From: Bacillus weihaiensis
GTDB lineage: Bacteria; Bacillota; Bacilli; Bacillales; Bacillaceae
Length of the DNA stretch: 64,000 nt
Assembly: GCF_001889165.1 (NCBI RefSeq)
Contig: NZ_CP016020.1
Location: 2,268,501-2,332,500 of the forward strand
Direction of reading: 5' to 3'
The position numbers and the translations under genes are program-made. Shown here piece by piece: positions 50,795-60,226 of this stretch (its first letter is position 1; the number at the start of each line of letters is the position of its first letter). The notes below the pieces were generated by a model that made no database searches, was not told the DNA's origin, and saw only the letters and a list, made by a program, of their open reading frames with translations.

Positions 50795-51352
50795 TTAAAC
50801 TTCCATGATTTCTTTTTCTTTATCTTTTGCAACATTGTCAACTTTAACAATAAATTCATCTGTTAACTTCTGAATGTTATCCGTGTTGCTTCTTAATTCA
50901 TCTTCAGTGATTTCACCATTCTTCTCTAATTTCTTTAAATCGTCATTCCCATCACGACGGATATTACGAACTGCGATCTTTGCTTCTTCAGCATATTTTT
51001 TTACTAGTTTAACTAGTTCTTTACGTCTTTCTTCTGTTAATGCTGGTATTGAAAGTCGAATAATAGATCCGTCATTTGATGGAGTTAAGCCTAAGTCGGA
51101 TTTTAAAATCGCTTTTTCAAGGTCACCTAAAACTGATTTATCGTAAGGTTGTATCACTAAAAGTCTTGCCTCAGGAACGCTAATTGAAGCTAATTGATTA
51201 ACTGGAGTCGGAGCACCATAATAATCTACAGAAAGTTTATCTAGTAAATTCGCACTTGCACGTCCAGCTCTTACTGAAGCTAATTCACGACTTAAAGCTG
51301 TAACAGCTTTGTCCATTTTTTCCTTTGTGTTTGCTAATACTTCTTTCGCCAT
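50795..51352 (-). CDS. frr: Ribosome recycling factor
   Basis: Splits post-termination ribosomes with EF-G. It has 185 residues: three-helix bundle with [20 protein letters not shown] near the N-terminus and [22 protein letters not shown] in the C-terminal helices. ATG at 51352, 2 bases after the pyrH stop, so coupled to pyrH. Confidence 0.96.
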   Translation of the reverse strand: MAKEVLANTKEKMDKAVTALSRELASVRAGRASANLLDKLSVDYYGAPTPVNQLASISVPEARLLVIQPYDKSVLGDLEKAILKSDLGLTPSNDGSIIRLSIPALTEERRKELVKLVKKYAEEAKIAVRNIRRDGNDDLKKLEKNGEITEDELRSNTDNIQKLTDEFIVKVDNVAKDKEKEIMEV

Positions 51353-51354
51353 TA

Positions 51355-52077
51355 TTATTTCCCCCTAACAATTGTTCCGATATTTTCGCCTGTAACAGCA
51401 AGTTTAATATTACCTTCTTCCATAATTGAGAACACAATTAGTGGAATATCATTATCCATACATAATGATGAAGCTGTAGAATCCATTACTGCCAAACCTT
51501 CTTTTAATACATCTAGATAAGATAATGTTTCGTATTTAACAGCATCCTTATTGACTCTAGGATCAGCATTATAAACACCATCTACATTATTCTTAGCCAT
51601 TAAAATTACATCTGCCTCAATTTCAGCTGCACGTAAAGCTGCAGTAGTATCAGTAGAGAAATATGGATTACCCGTTCCGGCTGCAAATATAACAACGCGC
51701 TTTTTCTCTAGATGACGGATCGCTTTTCTTCTTATGTAAGGCTCAGCTACCTGTCTCATTTCAATTGATGTTTGAACACGAGTTTGGATGCCGAGTGTCT
51801 CAAGACTATCCTGTAAAGCTAGAGAATTCATGACAGTCGCAAGCATTCCCATATAATCAGCAGTGGCACGGTCCATTCCCATTTCACTACCAATTTTACC
51901 ACGCCATATGTTTCCACCGCCAACTACTACAGCAACTTCAACATCTAATTCAGCAATTTCTTTAACCTGTTTAGCAATTGATTGTATAACAGATGGATTA
52001 ATGCCAAATCCATTGTCGCCTGCAAGTGCTTCACCACTTAATTTAAGTACAATACGTTGATATTTTGGTTTACTCAT
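51355..52077 (-). CDS. pyrH: UMP kinase
   Basis: Phosphorylates UMP to UDP. It has 240 residues of amino-acid-kinase fold with VLKLSGEAL (about 9-17), [10 protein letters not shown], and [18 protein letters not shown]. Start ATG at 52077 ([18 protein letters not shown]) with GGAGG 5 bases upstream; the upstream frame to 52089 has no site. It comes after a hairpin-rich leader (52078-52240). Confidence 0.95.
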   Translation of the reverse strand: MSKPKYQRIVLKLSGEALAGDNGFGINPSVIQSIAKQVKEIAELDVEVAVVVGGGNIWRGKIGSEMGMDRATADYMGMLATVMNSLALQDSLETLGIQTRVQTSIEMRQVAEPYIRRKAIRHLEKKRVVIFAAGTGNPYFSTDTTAALRAAEIEADVILMAKNNVDGVYNADPRVNKDAVKYETLSYLDVLKEGLAVMDSTASSLCMDNDIPLIVFSIMEEGNIKLAVTGENIGTIVRGK

Positions 52078-52109
52078 GATTACCTCCAACTCTAGTTCCG
52101 CCTTTATTA

Positions 52110-52126
52110 AGCGTTAGCGGCACGCT
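52110..52126 (-). promoter_or_regulatory. Small hairpin in pyrH leader
   Basis: Stem AGCGT/ACGCT (52122-52126 with 52110-52114) around a 7-base loop, about 35 bases before the pyrH start codon. It could influence ribosome access or RNA stability. Confidence 0.35.
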
Positions 52127-52137
52127 ATAGCCTCAAG

Positions 52138-52192
52138 ATAAGCGGTTCATTAATAGAAGGGCATACTTCCCTTCCATTAATGGGCAGCTTAT
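52138..52192 (-). promoter_or_regulatory. Long stem-loop in the pyrH 5' leader
   Basis: Three stacked stems, ATAAGC/GCTTAT, CATTAAT/ATTAATG and GAAGGG/CCCTTC (about 19 pairs in all), separated by a 4x4 internal loop. It lies between the terminator at 52215 and pyrH, so it is in the pyrH leader if transcription starts upstream. Confidence 0.5.
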
Positions 52193-52210
52193 AATAGTCA
52201 TTCTTTTCCT

Positions 52211-52239
52211 AAAGAAGGGAACACAGGCCGTGTTCCCTT
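52211..52239 (-). terminator. Terminator-like hairpin between tsf and pyrH
   Basis: Perfect 10-bp stem AAGGGAACAC/GTGTTCCCTT (52230-52239 with 52215-52224), 5-base loop. The tail is CTTTAGG on the minus strand, weaker than its plus-strand side. Confidence 0.55.
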
Positions 52240-52531
52240 TTAATCACACTTATTTTTCAAGACAATTTTTCAACCGTTTATTGTTAATAGCTTAAATTTC
52301 CCTTTAGTTATAGTTCGTTTTAAGAAGCCAGTGAGACTTTTCAATAGTATAAACATGAGGTCTCTCCTGCTTAAGCTGTTGTGACTATGTCCCAGCATAC
52401 CTTTTTTTGAAAGAGTAACTAAAAATATAAAAGGTATAACAATAATTAATAGAAAAAGCCTCAAATAAACAGTAAAAGAGCATTCACCATACTATTAAGC
52501 GATTCTATTACTATTTAAGTAGATCTTACAA
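52240..52531. other. 292 bases after tsf with no clear feature
   Basis: A/T-rich. A 64-codon frame starting with TTG has no ribosome site and is not convincing. No strong terminator is seen directly after tsf. A promoter for pyrH may lie here but I cannot place it. Confidence 0.5.
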
Positions 52532-53413
52532 TTATTTTTTAACTTGGCTCATAACTTCTTCAGCAAAGTTATCTTGACGTTTTTCAATACCTTCTCCAAC
52601 TTCATAGCGGATAAATGTATTTACAGTACCACCTTTAGATTGAACAAAGTCTTTAACTTTTTGATCTGGGTTTTTAACAAAGCTTTGATCAAGTAAACAA
52701 ATATCTTCGAAGTATTTGCCTAGGCGACCTTCAACCATTTTAGCTACGATATTTTCAGGTTTTCCTTCGTTTAATGCTTGCTCAGTTAAAACCTTACGCT
52801 CACGGTCAGCTTCTTCTGCAGAAACTTGATCACGAGAAACATATTTAGGATTTACTGCAGCAATATGCATAGCAACATCTTTAGCAGCATCTTCATCAGT
52901 TGTTCCTTCTAGAAGAGTTAAAACTCCAATACGTCCACCCATATGTAAATATGCACCGAACGCATCATTTTCTGTCTTAGTTAAGATCGTAAAACGGCGT
53001 AAAGTGATTTTTTCTCCAATTTTAGCAATTGCAGAGTTAATGAAATCATTTACAGATGAACCATTATCCATCGTTTCAGCTAATGCTGCATCAATATCTG
53101 CAGGTTTTTTCGCTAATAAGAAGTCTGCTAATCCATTAAGTAAGTCTTTAAAACCTTCGTTTTTTGCAACGAAATCAGTTTCAGAGTTTACTTCTAAGAT
53201 AACAGCATCATTTCCGTTTACTTTCACTAAAGTAGAGCCTTCTGCAGCGATACGGTCAGCTTTTTTCGCAGCTTTTGCAATACCTTTTTCACGAAGGTAA
53301 TCAATTGCTTGATCCATGTCACCATTTGTTTCAGTTAATGCTTTTTTACAATCCATCATACCTGCGCCAGTTTTTTCACGTAATTCTTTAACCATTTGAG
53401 CAGTTACTGCCAT
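52532..53413 (-). CDS. tsf: Elongation factor Ts
   Basis: Nucleotide exchange factor for EF-Tu. It has 293 residues with the N-terminal UBA-like helix region [20 protein letters not shown], the EF-Tu-contact [10 protein letters not shown] (D-F-V-A-K), and the core and C-terminal domain. Start ATG at 53413, 9 bases after AAGGAGG. It follows rpsB with a long structured leader containing a rpsB terminator, so its level may be set separately. Confidence 0.96.
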   Translation of the reverse strand: MAVTAQMVKELREKTGAGMMDCKKALTETNGDMDQAIDYLREKGIAKAAKKADRIAAEGSTLVKVNGNDAVILEVNSETDFVAKNEGFKDLLNGLADFLLAKKPADIDAALAETMDNGSSVNDFINSAIAKIGEKITLRRFTILTKTENDAFGAYLHMGGRIGVLTLLEGTTDEDAAKDVAMHIAAVNPKYVSRDQVSAEEADRERKVLTEQALNEGKPENIVAKMVEGRLGKYFEDICLLDQSFVKNPDQKVKDFVQSKGGTVNTFIRYEVGEGIEKRQDNFAEEVMSQVKK

Positions 53414-53476
53414 AACGGAATTCCTCCTTAAAGTCATCTAAAATTTTTATTTAATTAGGTTTTAGTAACGCTAATT

Positions 53477-53545
53477 AAGGTGATCACCTTTATCAACCAT
53501 CTTAACTTGGGGTGAGTTTTTAATAAAATTACCATTTAAAAACTC
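53477..53545 (-). promoter_or_regulatory. Structured tsf leader (two perfect hairpins)
   Basis: Palindrome AAGGTGATCACCTT (53477-53490, 14 bases perfect) and a 10-bp stem GAGTTTTTAA/TTAAAAACTC (53536-53545 with 53514-53523). Both lie in the 200-base rpsB-tsf spacer, upstream of the tsf ribosome site. A dyad that size can be a protein site or an RNA switch; function unknown. Confidence 0.45.
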
Positions 53546-53610
53546 AACTTGTTATATTATGACCATTAAAGGTTGTTTCATAGCTTGTACATGCAATTTA
53601 TGTAGTTCAC

Positions 53611-53655
53611 TTTAAAAAAAGGTGATAAAAGGCTAATCCCTCTTATCACCTTTTT
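53611..53655 (-). terminator. Terminator after rpsB (before tsf)
   Basis: Stem of about 13 bp (53643-53655 with 53616-53628, AAAAAGGTGATAA/TTATCACCTTTTT), loop about 14 bases, T run on the minus strand. It must be partial if tsf is read from the rpsB promoter. Confidence 0.75.
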
Positions 53656-53663
53656 ACTGCCCA

Positions 53664-54377
<714 letters not shown>

Positions 54378-54491
54378 CTAATGGTTTTTAAATATCCTCC
54401 GCTCATATCATCTTTAAGCAAAACTATTCGTTCCTAAGACAAACAGCACCAATGCTTAAATCTACAAGCGTGTGTAATAACACCGAGAATT

Positions 54492-54520
54492 AATATACCA
54501 TATAGAAATATGACAATCAA
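54492..54520 (-). promoter_or_regulatory. Sigma-A promoter for rpsB
   Basis: Minus strand TTGATT (54515-54520), 17-base spacer ending in TGG, TATATT (54492-54497): a good -35/-10 pair with an extended -10. The start would be near 54485, about 120 bases before the rpsB ATG. It marks the boundary with the fla/che operon. Confidence 0.7.
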
Positions 54521-54560
54521 GAGCTAAGTGAATTTCTTTGAAGATATTTTGTAGTGAAAA

Positions 54561-55109
54561 CTAGAATTCTCTTTCATTTTGACGAAACTTCACTAAGAGC
54601 TCAATTTCCGTCTTACCTTTTTTTAGCTTTTTTGCAATTTGTTCTATTGTTAGACCTTGTTCATAAAGGGAAAGTGCTTCTTCTTCCGGAGTTTTATACG
54701 TAACTGGAGATCTTTCTTGTATTTCAACGATATCTTGTACATCCTCAATACCACCTAAGTGTACCGGGAGCTTGTCGGTATTATCTTGAGTTGATGTACC
54801 ATGTTCAAGCTTGGCTTTTGATTTATCAATTGGCTCCATGTGTAGATCAGTCGTCCTTACACTTTCTTCTTTGTCTGGAAGGTTATTAGTCGAATCTTGC
54901 TTGCGAAAATGTTCAATTAGTCGATCATTTTCATCCTTCATCTCGATTAAGAAGCTTGTCATTGAATTCTCTGCTTCTTCAAGCACTTTACGTTGGTTAT
55001 CTGATACGCTTTTCATAGAAGACAATTTTGTAAATAAAACCACAATAAAATAAAAAGCTACTACATGAAGTAGTAAACTTAATAGAAGCAATATAGTCGT
55101 AATAAACAT
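54561..55109 (-). CDS. swrB: SwrB-like protein (YlxL)
   Basis: Single-pass membrane protein of 182 residues at the swrB position between sigD and rpsB. The N-terminal helix (about 3-27) is followed by a coiled-coil-like, charged region and a C-terminal helix-turn-helix-like motif (EEEALSLYEQGLTIEQIAKKLKKGKTEIELL). B. subtilis SwrB stimulates flagellar basal-body maturation and SigD activity. Identity is by position and architecture; the sequence of SwrB varies widely. ATG at 55109 is 6 bases after the preceding gene. Confidence 0.8.
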   Translation of the reverse strand: MFITTILLLLSLLLHVVAFYFIVVLFTKLSSMKSVSDNQRKVLEEAENSMTSFLIEMKDENDRLIEHFRKQDSTNNLPDKEESVRTTDLHMEPIDKSKAKLEHGTSTQDNTDKLPVHLGGIEDVQDIVEIQERSPVTYKTPEEEALSLYEQGLTIEQIAKKLKKGKTEIELLVKFRQNEREF

Positions 55110-55115
55110 CCTTTC

Positions 55116-55427
55116 TTATCCAAAAAAATCAATGTTTTTCCCTTTATAAGGATGGTCAGTCGCTTCATCGCTTAATTGATCTTTTTCTCTCTTCTTTTTT
55201 TGTTGCTGTTGCTGCTGATCATGACTCGCATCTTCTTTTTTTAGTTTTAATTTTTCATTCTCATTACCTGCTTGTACTTGCGTACGTTTCAATTCTACTT
55301 GTTTCTGTAGTGAGTGTGCAAGTTGATCTTGAGTCAATTGGCTTCTTTGGTTTAATTGCTCTTGTATTTTACCAGCATCATGTGTACGAGGCAGAGCAAT
55401 TTGCATTTCTATATTCTTTAAGCTCAT
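55116..55427 (-). CDS. Small conserved protein between sigD and swrB
   Basis: A 103-residue protein with no function that I recognise. Start ATG at 55427 (MSLKNIEMQIALPRTHDAGKIQEQ), 8 bases after AAAGGTG. It is highly charged, with a Gln-run (HDQQQQQQ) and a basic segment near residue 80, and no membrane helix or signal. It ends in IDFFG and lies 6 bases before swrB. It fits the fla/che operon by spacing; I recall similar small proteins here in other Bacillaceae, but not their names. Confidence 0.8.
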   Translation of the reverse strand: MSLKNIEMQIALPRTHDAGKIQEQLNQRSQLTQDQLAHSLQKQVELKRTQVQAGNENEKLKLKKEDASHDQQQQQQKKKREKDQLSDEATDHPYKGKNIDFFG

Positions 55428-55498
55428 AATATCCACACCTTTTTTAGCTCTAGGCTTTTTCTCTTAGGTGTTAAGATCATGTTGTTAATTATCGCTCA

Positions 55499-56266
55499 CT
55501 AATGGATAACATTTTCTAAAATTTTTCTGAGCTTAAATAGCGCCTTTGAATGGATCTGAGAAATTCTTGACGTCGATAAGTTCATAACTTGTCCAATTTC
55601 GGTGAGTGTGAGTTCTTCTTTATAGAAGAAACTAATAACAAGCTGCTCCTTTTCACTTAACTGGGTTATGACCTTTGATAGGTTTTCAATAAGTTCATCT
55701 TTCAGAAGCTTATCTTCTGGGGTGTCCTGATTTTCGTCTTTAATTGAATAACCAATTGTATCCCCTTCATCGTGGTCATACATTTGATCATCTATTGATA
55801 AGATATTGGCAAAGAAACCCTCATTCATTACTGTTACAACTTCACCTTCTGATAGTCCCAGTTCTTCCGCAATTTCCTCTGAAGATACATTTCTAAGATG
55901 TTTTTGTTCAAGCTTTTCAATTGCAGCTTCTACTTTTTTTGCTTTTTCTCTTGAACTTCTAGGTAACCAATCTTCTTTTCTTAACCCATCAATAATTGCA
56001 CCTCTTACCCGAAAAGACGCATAAGTGTCAAACTTCAAATCACGTGTAGGGTCAAATTTTTCGAGTGCATCGTATAATCCAAATAAACCAAGGCTCATTA
56101 AATCATCTTTGTTAACACTTTTTGGAAGACCTACAGAAATACGTTGAACATGATAAGAAACAAGGGGCATATACTTTTTTATGAGAATATCACCTGCATA
56201 AGAGTCACGAATATCAATCCATTTCTGCCATACTACCTGCTCGTCCATTAATGTCATTTGTGACAT
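55499..56266 (-). CDS. sigD: RNA polymerase sigma factor SigD (FliA-type)
   Basis: Drives late flagellar, chemotaxis and autolysin genes. It has 255 residues: sigma-2 region (DLMSLGLFGLYDALEKFDP, FRVRGAIIDGLRKEDWLPRS), sigma-3, and sigma-4 with the helix-turn-helix LTEIGQVMNLSTSRISQIHSKALFKL. Start ATG at 56266 (MSQMTLMDEQVVW), 5 bases after AGGGGGA. It is the penultimate part of the fla/che operon, so its dose depends on full operon transcription. Confidence 0.95.
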   Translation of the reverse strand: MSQMTLMDEQVVWQKWIDIRDSYAGDILIKKYMPLVSYHVQRISVGLPKSVNKDDLMSLGLFGLYDALEKFDPTRDLKFDTYASFRVRGAIIDGLRKEDWLPRSSREKAKKVEAAIEKLEQKHLRNVSSEEIAEELGLSEGEVVTVMNEGFFANILSIDDQMYDHDEGDTIGYSIKDENQDTPEDKLLKDELIENLSKVITQLSEKEQLVISFFYKEELTLTEIGQVMNLSTSRISQIHSKALFKLRKILENVIH

Positions 56267-56345
56267 AAAAATCCCCCTCATCATGATATATTGCAAAAGT
56301 AACGTAAAAGTTTAATAAAAAAGTTTCGCTATTGAGTGTGGACAT

Positions 56346-56846
56346 TTAGATGAATTTAGTTCCCTGATTTACAGTTCGTATCATTAGATCACATGTATCG
56401 GGATTAAACTCAATCGTTCTTCCGCTGCTCCCCCCAACATCTTCACTAATTAAAGGAATCTGAGATCTCAACAAGACCATCCTCACAGACTCAATATTTC
56501 TTGGACCAATTCTCATCATTTCACTTGCTGTTTGAAACTGAAACATTTGGGCTCCGCCTGCCATTTTAGCTTTTAATGAATGAATATTAGCTCCACTCTC
56601 TTTTAATTTGTCAAGTAAAAGAGGAATAGCAGTATCTGCATATTTCGCTTGATTGAGATTACCCTTTTGAGCCAATGAAGAATCGGGAAGCATAATATGA
56701 GCTAAACCAGCTTTTTTTGAATACTTATCAAATAAGATTAATCCCACACACGATCCTAACCCTGCTGTACGTATAATATTCGGAGCTGTAACTACATTAA
56801 AATCTGCTATACCAACCTTAACTACATGAGGTGTTTCAATCGTCAT
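56346..56846 (-). CDS. cheD: Chemoreceptor glutamine deamidase CheD
   Basis: Deamidates Gln residues of chemoreceptors and acts with CheC in adaptation. It has 166 residues; the predicted catalytic Cys33 in GLGSCVGL and His50 in AHIMLP match the CheD triad. Start ATG at 56846, overlapping cheC by 11 bases and with AGGTG in the last codons of cheC. Coupled translation with its partner CheC. Confidence 0.94.
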   Translation of the reverse strand: MTIETPHVVKVGIADFNVVTAPNIIRTAGLGSCVGLILFDKYSKKAGLAHIMLPDSSLAQKGNLNQAKYADTAIPLLLDKLKESGANIHSLKAKMAGGAQMFQFQTASEMMRIGPRNIESVRMVLLRSQIPLISEDVGGSSGRTIEFNPDTCDLMIRTVNQGTKFI

Positions 56847-57483
56847 GGGAAACACCTAATGCTTGAAATAACATGTCAAAGGAGTCTGGATCAGGTAATA
56901 AGAAAAAATGCCCTTTCACAGATGATTCACCATGATTCTCATCTTCTTCACTAATAACGGTATCAATAATAATGGCATAATCACTTACATGTGATAATTC
57001 AATTAAACCATGGCTTATAACTGCACCAAACATATCAACAGTACAGGCAGGTACTGAAGGATAAATAGATAAGGCTGTAAGGTCTGATAATGATGAAAGA
57101 TAGGAACCAGTTAAAATATTCCCTAGTTCCTGAAAAGCAGATTGACCAAGTTCGTGATTGGAAGTCTTAGATGAAAAGCTAAATGTATCATCCATAATTA
57201 ATTGCTGGATAAAACGTTCTGCTTGCTCAATACTTAAAACGAAAAATAGTGAGCCTGGCACCTCGCCCTCTATTCTTAGGAAGACACTCGCAATTACTAC
57301 ATCTGGTCCACCTAGACGTTCCATTAAATCATTAAACGAAACAACATTTACATCTGGAACGTTCATATCTATCTTCTTATTCAATAGCTTTGAAAGAGAA
57401 GTAGCAGAATGACCTGCACCTATATTACCTACTTCTTTAAGAACATCTAAGTGTTTGGGTGAAATTCTTCCTAAAAGATCCAT
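56836..57483 (-). CDS. cheC: CheY-P phosphatase CheC
   Basis: Removes phosphate from CheY and binds CheD. It has 215 residues with two copies of the E-x2-N phosphatase helix: LKEVGNIGAGHSATSLS (about 14-31) and FQELGNILTGSYLSSLS (about 115-130). ATG at 57483. It follows cheW by 10 bases. A normal CheC of the Bacillus type, where the second helix is the more active one. Confidence 0.94.
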   Translation of the reverse strand: MDLLGRISPKHLDVLKEVGNIGAGHSATSLSKLLNKKIDMNVPDVNVVSFNDLMERLGGPDVVIASVFLRIEGEVPGSLFFVLSIEQAERFIQQLIMDDTFSFSSKTSNHELGQSAFQELGNILTGSYLSSLSDLTALSIYPSVPACTVDMFGAVISHGLIELSHVSDYAIIIDTVISEEDENHGESSVKGHFFLLPDPDSFDMLFQALGVSHDD

Positions 57484-57493
57484 ATTTTATCTC

Positions 57494-57958
57494 CTACAGG
57501 CTTACTTTTAATAAAGTATCATCTGTTTTTAAAACCTCATCTAGATCAATCATCACAATTAATCTTTTCTCAATCTTGGCAACGCCTTGAATATAATCCA
57601 CTTCTATTGAGCCGACCACCTCTGGTGATGGCTCAATCATATCTGAATGGATATCTAATACGTCGTTGGCAGCGTCAACTACTAATCCAACTTCTATTTC
57701 ATCCTTCGATACTATTATCATCCTAGTACTCTCTGTTTCTTCTGTAGCTTCTATTTCAAATCTTTTGCGTAAGTCAATAATCGGGGTAACAACACCGCGA
57801 AGGTTAATTACTCCTTTAATATATGAAATCGTTCTTGGAACACGTGTAATATGTTGGATTTTTTCAATCGATCGCACCTGCTGAACAGGTATACCGTATT
57901 CCTCGTCCTTCAATTGAAAAACGATTACTTTAATGTCACTTGTATGAACTTCACTCAT
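57494..57958 (-). CDS. cheW: Chemotaxis coupling protein CheW
   Basis: Links receptors to CheA. It has 154 residues of two SH3-like lobes with IVFQLKDEEYGIPVQQVRSI and RGVVTPIIDLRKRF. It is in the che order cheA-cheW-cheC-cheD. The 120-base gap to cheA is longer than other spacers here and includes an 8-bp inverted repeat AGCTATCA/TGATAGCT (57982-57989 and 58025-58032). Confidence 0.95.
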   Translation of the reverse strand: MSEVHTSDIKVIVFQLKDEEYGIPVQQVRSIEKIQHITRVPRTISYIKGVINLRGVVTPIIDLRKRFEIEATEETESTRMIIVSKDEIEVGLVVDAANDVLDIHSDMIEPSPEVVGSIEVDYIQGVAKIEKRLIVMIDLDEVLKTDDTLLKVSL

Positions 57959-57981
57959 TGTATAGACCCCTTCCTATTTCA

Positions 57982-58032
57982 AGCTATCAGGAGAATCCTG
58001 TGTCTCATATAACTTCTTCTGTCATGATAGCT
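57982..58032 (-). other. Inverted repeat between cheA and cheW
   Basis: Arms AGCTATCA/TGATAGCT, 8 bp, with a 35-base loop. No T run. It may be an mRNA processing or stability element. Confidence 0.35.
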
Positions 58033-58078
58033 CTGGTAACTCAGTTCATGCGTTTTTGTATTGATTTTCCCTATTAAT

Positions 58079-60145
58079 CTATTTAATTAGTGAATTACAA
58101 TCTACGATTAATGCAACTTGCCCATCACCTAATATAGTAGCTCCAGAAATAGCAAACACAGAGTTTAAATAATTACCAAGTGACTTTAATACAATTTCTT
58201 GTTGACCGATAAAAGAATCTACTACAAGTGCTGCCATTTTTTCACCTTTTCGAACGATGATAATTGAGACATAATCTTGTTCTTCCTCTAGTTTCGTTGC
58301 CTCAAAAACATCAGATAAATAAACAAGTGGTACAATTTTACCTCTGAAATCAATAACCTTTTGATTGTGAGCATGCAAAATATCTTCTTTTTTAATTACA
58401 GCCGTTTCAATAATTGATGAAAGTGGAATTGCATACTTTTCATCTCGTAACTCTACAAGCATTACAGATATAATTGAAAGAGTAAGAGGAAGCTGTATTG
58501 AGAATAAGGAACCTTTCCCTTCTTGTGCATCAATTGTAACGGTGCCTCCTAATGACTCAATCGTACTTTTTACGACATCTAATCCAACACCACGGCCAGA
58601 TATATCTGAAATTTTATCCGCAGTTGAGAAACCAGAAGAAAAAATCAATTCATACACTTGTTTATCTGACAACGTAGCTGCTATTTGTTCGGTTACCACT
58701 CCACGATCAAGTGCTTTCTTTAGAACACGCTCTCTGTTTATACCTGCTCCATCATCCTCAATTTCAATAAATACATGATTTCCACTATGATATGCTCTAA
58801 GGACTACATTCCCTATTTCTGGTTTACCATTATTCAATCGAACCTCTGGCATTTCTATTCCATGATCAATAGCATTTCTTAAAAGATGGACAAGAGGATC
58901 ACCAATTTCATCAATAACGGTTCTATCTAATTCCGTTTCAGCTCCAACGATCTCAAGGTTGATTTTTTTGTTTAAATCCTTTGCCAGTTGTCTGATCATT
59001 CGAGGGAATCGATTAAAGACTGTTTCAACTGGAACCATTCTCATATTCAATATAATGTTTTGAAGATCTCCAGAGATCCTAGACATTCTTTCGACTGTTT
59101 CATCTAGCTCACTATTATTGAGTTCTTTAGAAATTTGTTCTAATCTTCCTCTATCTATAACCAATTCCTCAAACAGGTTCATTAAAATATCTAATCGTTC
59201 AATGTTAACTCTTATTGTCTTTGCATTGGCGGTTGCTGTTGTAGCGGCCACTTGCTTTGAAGCGGATTTAGTATCCTCTATTACTTTTGCGTCTGATACA
59301 GGTTGGTCTAAAGGATTACTAGTAGTAGCTTCCATTTGTGATACATCTGAAGTTTGATTAAATGAAGGCTGTGAAGAGTTAATTTTATGTACTGTTACCT
59401 CTTCAATTTCAGACACCTTCATAATTTTACTTTTTATTTCTTCACCTGTTTCTTTCGTTACAAAGGCAACTGTAAATTGTGAATCAAACTTTTCTTCTTC
59501 TAGAAGATCAACAGATGGAACAGATTTAATAATTTCACCAGCTTGCTCTAGAATTTCAAATACCATAAATACACGAGCCGCTTTTAAAAGGCAATCTTGT
59601 CTTAGTGAAATAGTTAATTCATATGCAGAAAACCCTTGTTCCTTAGATTGTTGAATAACAGTGTATTCAAAATCATCGTAACTTTGAGTTTGTTCATCAG
59701 CTTGCTCAACCTTTAAGCTGACCTCTGAATTAGGGAGTGTAGTTACTGCAATATCAGAAGTATTTTCACCTTTTTCAATTTTCTTTAGCATTTCAACTAC
59801 TTTAGAAACATCTTTCTTTCCGTCTCCACCATTAGCGATTGAAAAGACCATCTCTTCTAAGTCATCTACCGAAGCAAACACTACATCTAATAGATCAGCT
59901 GTAACAGAAAGCTTTTCATTTCTAATTAGATCTAGAACATTCTCCATTTGATGAGTTAGGCTTGCAAGATCTTCATACCCCATTGTTGCACTCATACCTT
60001 TTAATGTATGTGCAGAACGGAAAATTTCATTTACGATTGAAAGATCACTAGGTCTTTTCTCTAATTCTAGTAACTTTTCATTACAAGATTGAAGATGTTC
60101 TTTACTCTCTTCGATAAACACCTCTAAGTATTGGTTCATTTCCAT
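58079..60145 (-). CDS. cheA: Chemotaxis histidine kinase CheA
   Basis: Receptor-coupled kinase, 688 residues. P1 Hpt with His46 in AHTLKGMSATMGY, P2 CheY/CheB-binding region, a Ser/Thr/Gln-rich linker (about 270-310), dimerisation helices, HATPase with NAIDHGIE, EDDGAGINRE and GRGVGLDVVKS, and a C-terminal CheW-like domain. Start ATG at 60145 (MEMNQYLEVFIEESKEH), 6 bases after GAGGGGTG; GTG at 60154 is within the site. Normal architecture. Confidence 0.96.
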   Translation of the reverse strand: MEMNQYLEVFIEESKEHLQSCNEKLLELEKRPSDLSIVNEIFRSAHTLKGMSATMGYEDLASLTHQMENVLDLIRNEKLSVTADLLDVVFASVDDLEEMVFSIANGGDGKKDVSKVVEMLKKIEKGENTSDIAVTTLPNSEVSLKVEQADEQTQSYDDFEYTVIQQSKEQGFSAYELTISLRQDCLLKAARVFMVFEILEQAGEIIKSVPSVDLLEEEKFDSQFTVAFVTKETGEEIKSKIMKVSEIEEVTVHKINSSQPSFNQTSDVSQMEATTSNPLDQPVSDAKVIEDTKSASKQVAATTATANAKTIRVNIERLDILMNLFEELVIDRGRLEQISKELNNSELDETVERMSRISGDLQNIILNMRMVPVETVFNRFPRMIRQLAKDLNKKINLEIVGAETELDRTVIDEIGDPLVHLLRNAIDHGIEMPEVRLNNGKPEIGNVVLRAYHSGNHVFIEIEDDGAGINRERVLKKALDRGVVTEQIAATLSDKQVYELIFSSGFSTADKISDISGRGVGLDVVKSTIESLGGTVTIDAQEGKGSLFSIQLPLTLSIISVMLVELRDEKYAIPLSSIIETAVIKKEDILHAHNQKVIDFRGKIVPLVYLSDVFEATKLEEEQDYVSIIIVRKGEKMAALVVDSFIGQQEIVLKSLGNYLNSVFAISGATILGDGQVALIVDCNSLIK

Positions 60146-60226
60146 ACAGTACACCCCTCTGGTTCTTTTATAACTTAATAAGAGCTATATTATAGAATTT
60201 TTTCAATGAATTTTTTAATGGTTTAA

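Noticed and set aside
52270-52464. 64-codon frame with a hydrophobic start after tsf
   Set aside because: Starts with TTG and has no ribosome site; the hydrophobic stretch is typical of A/T-rich noise.
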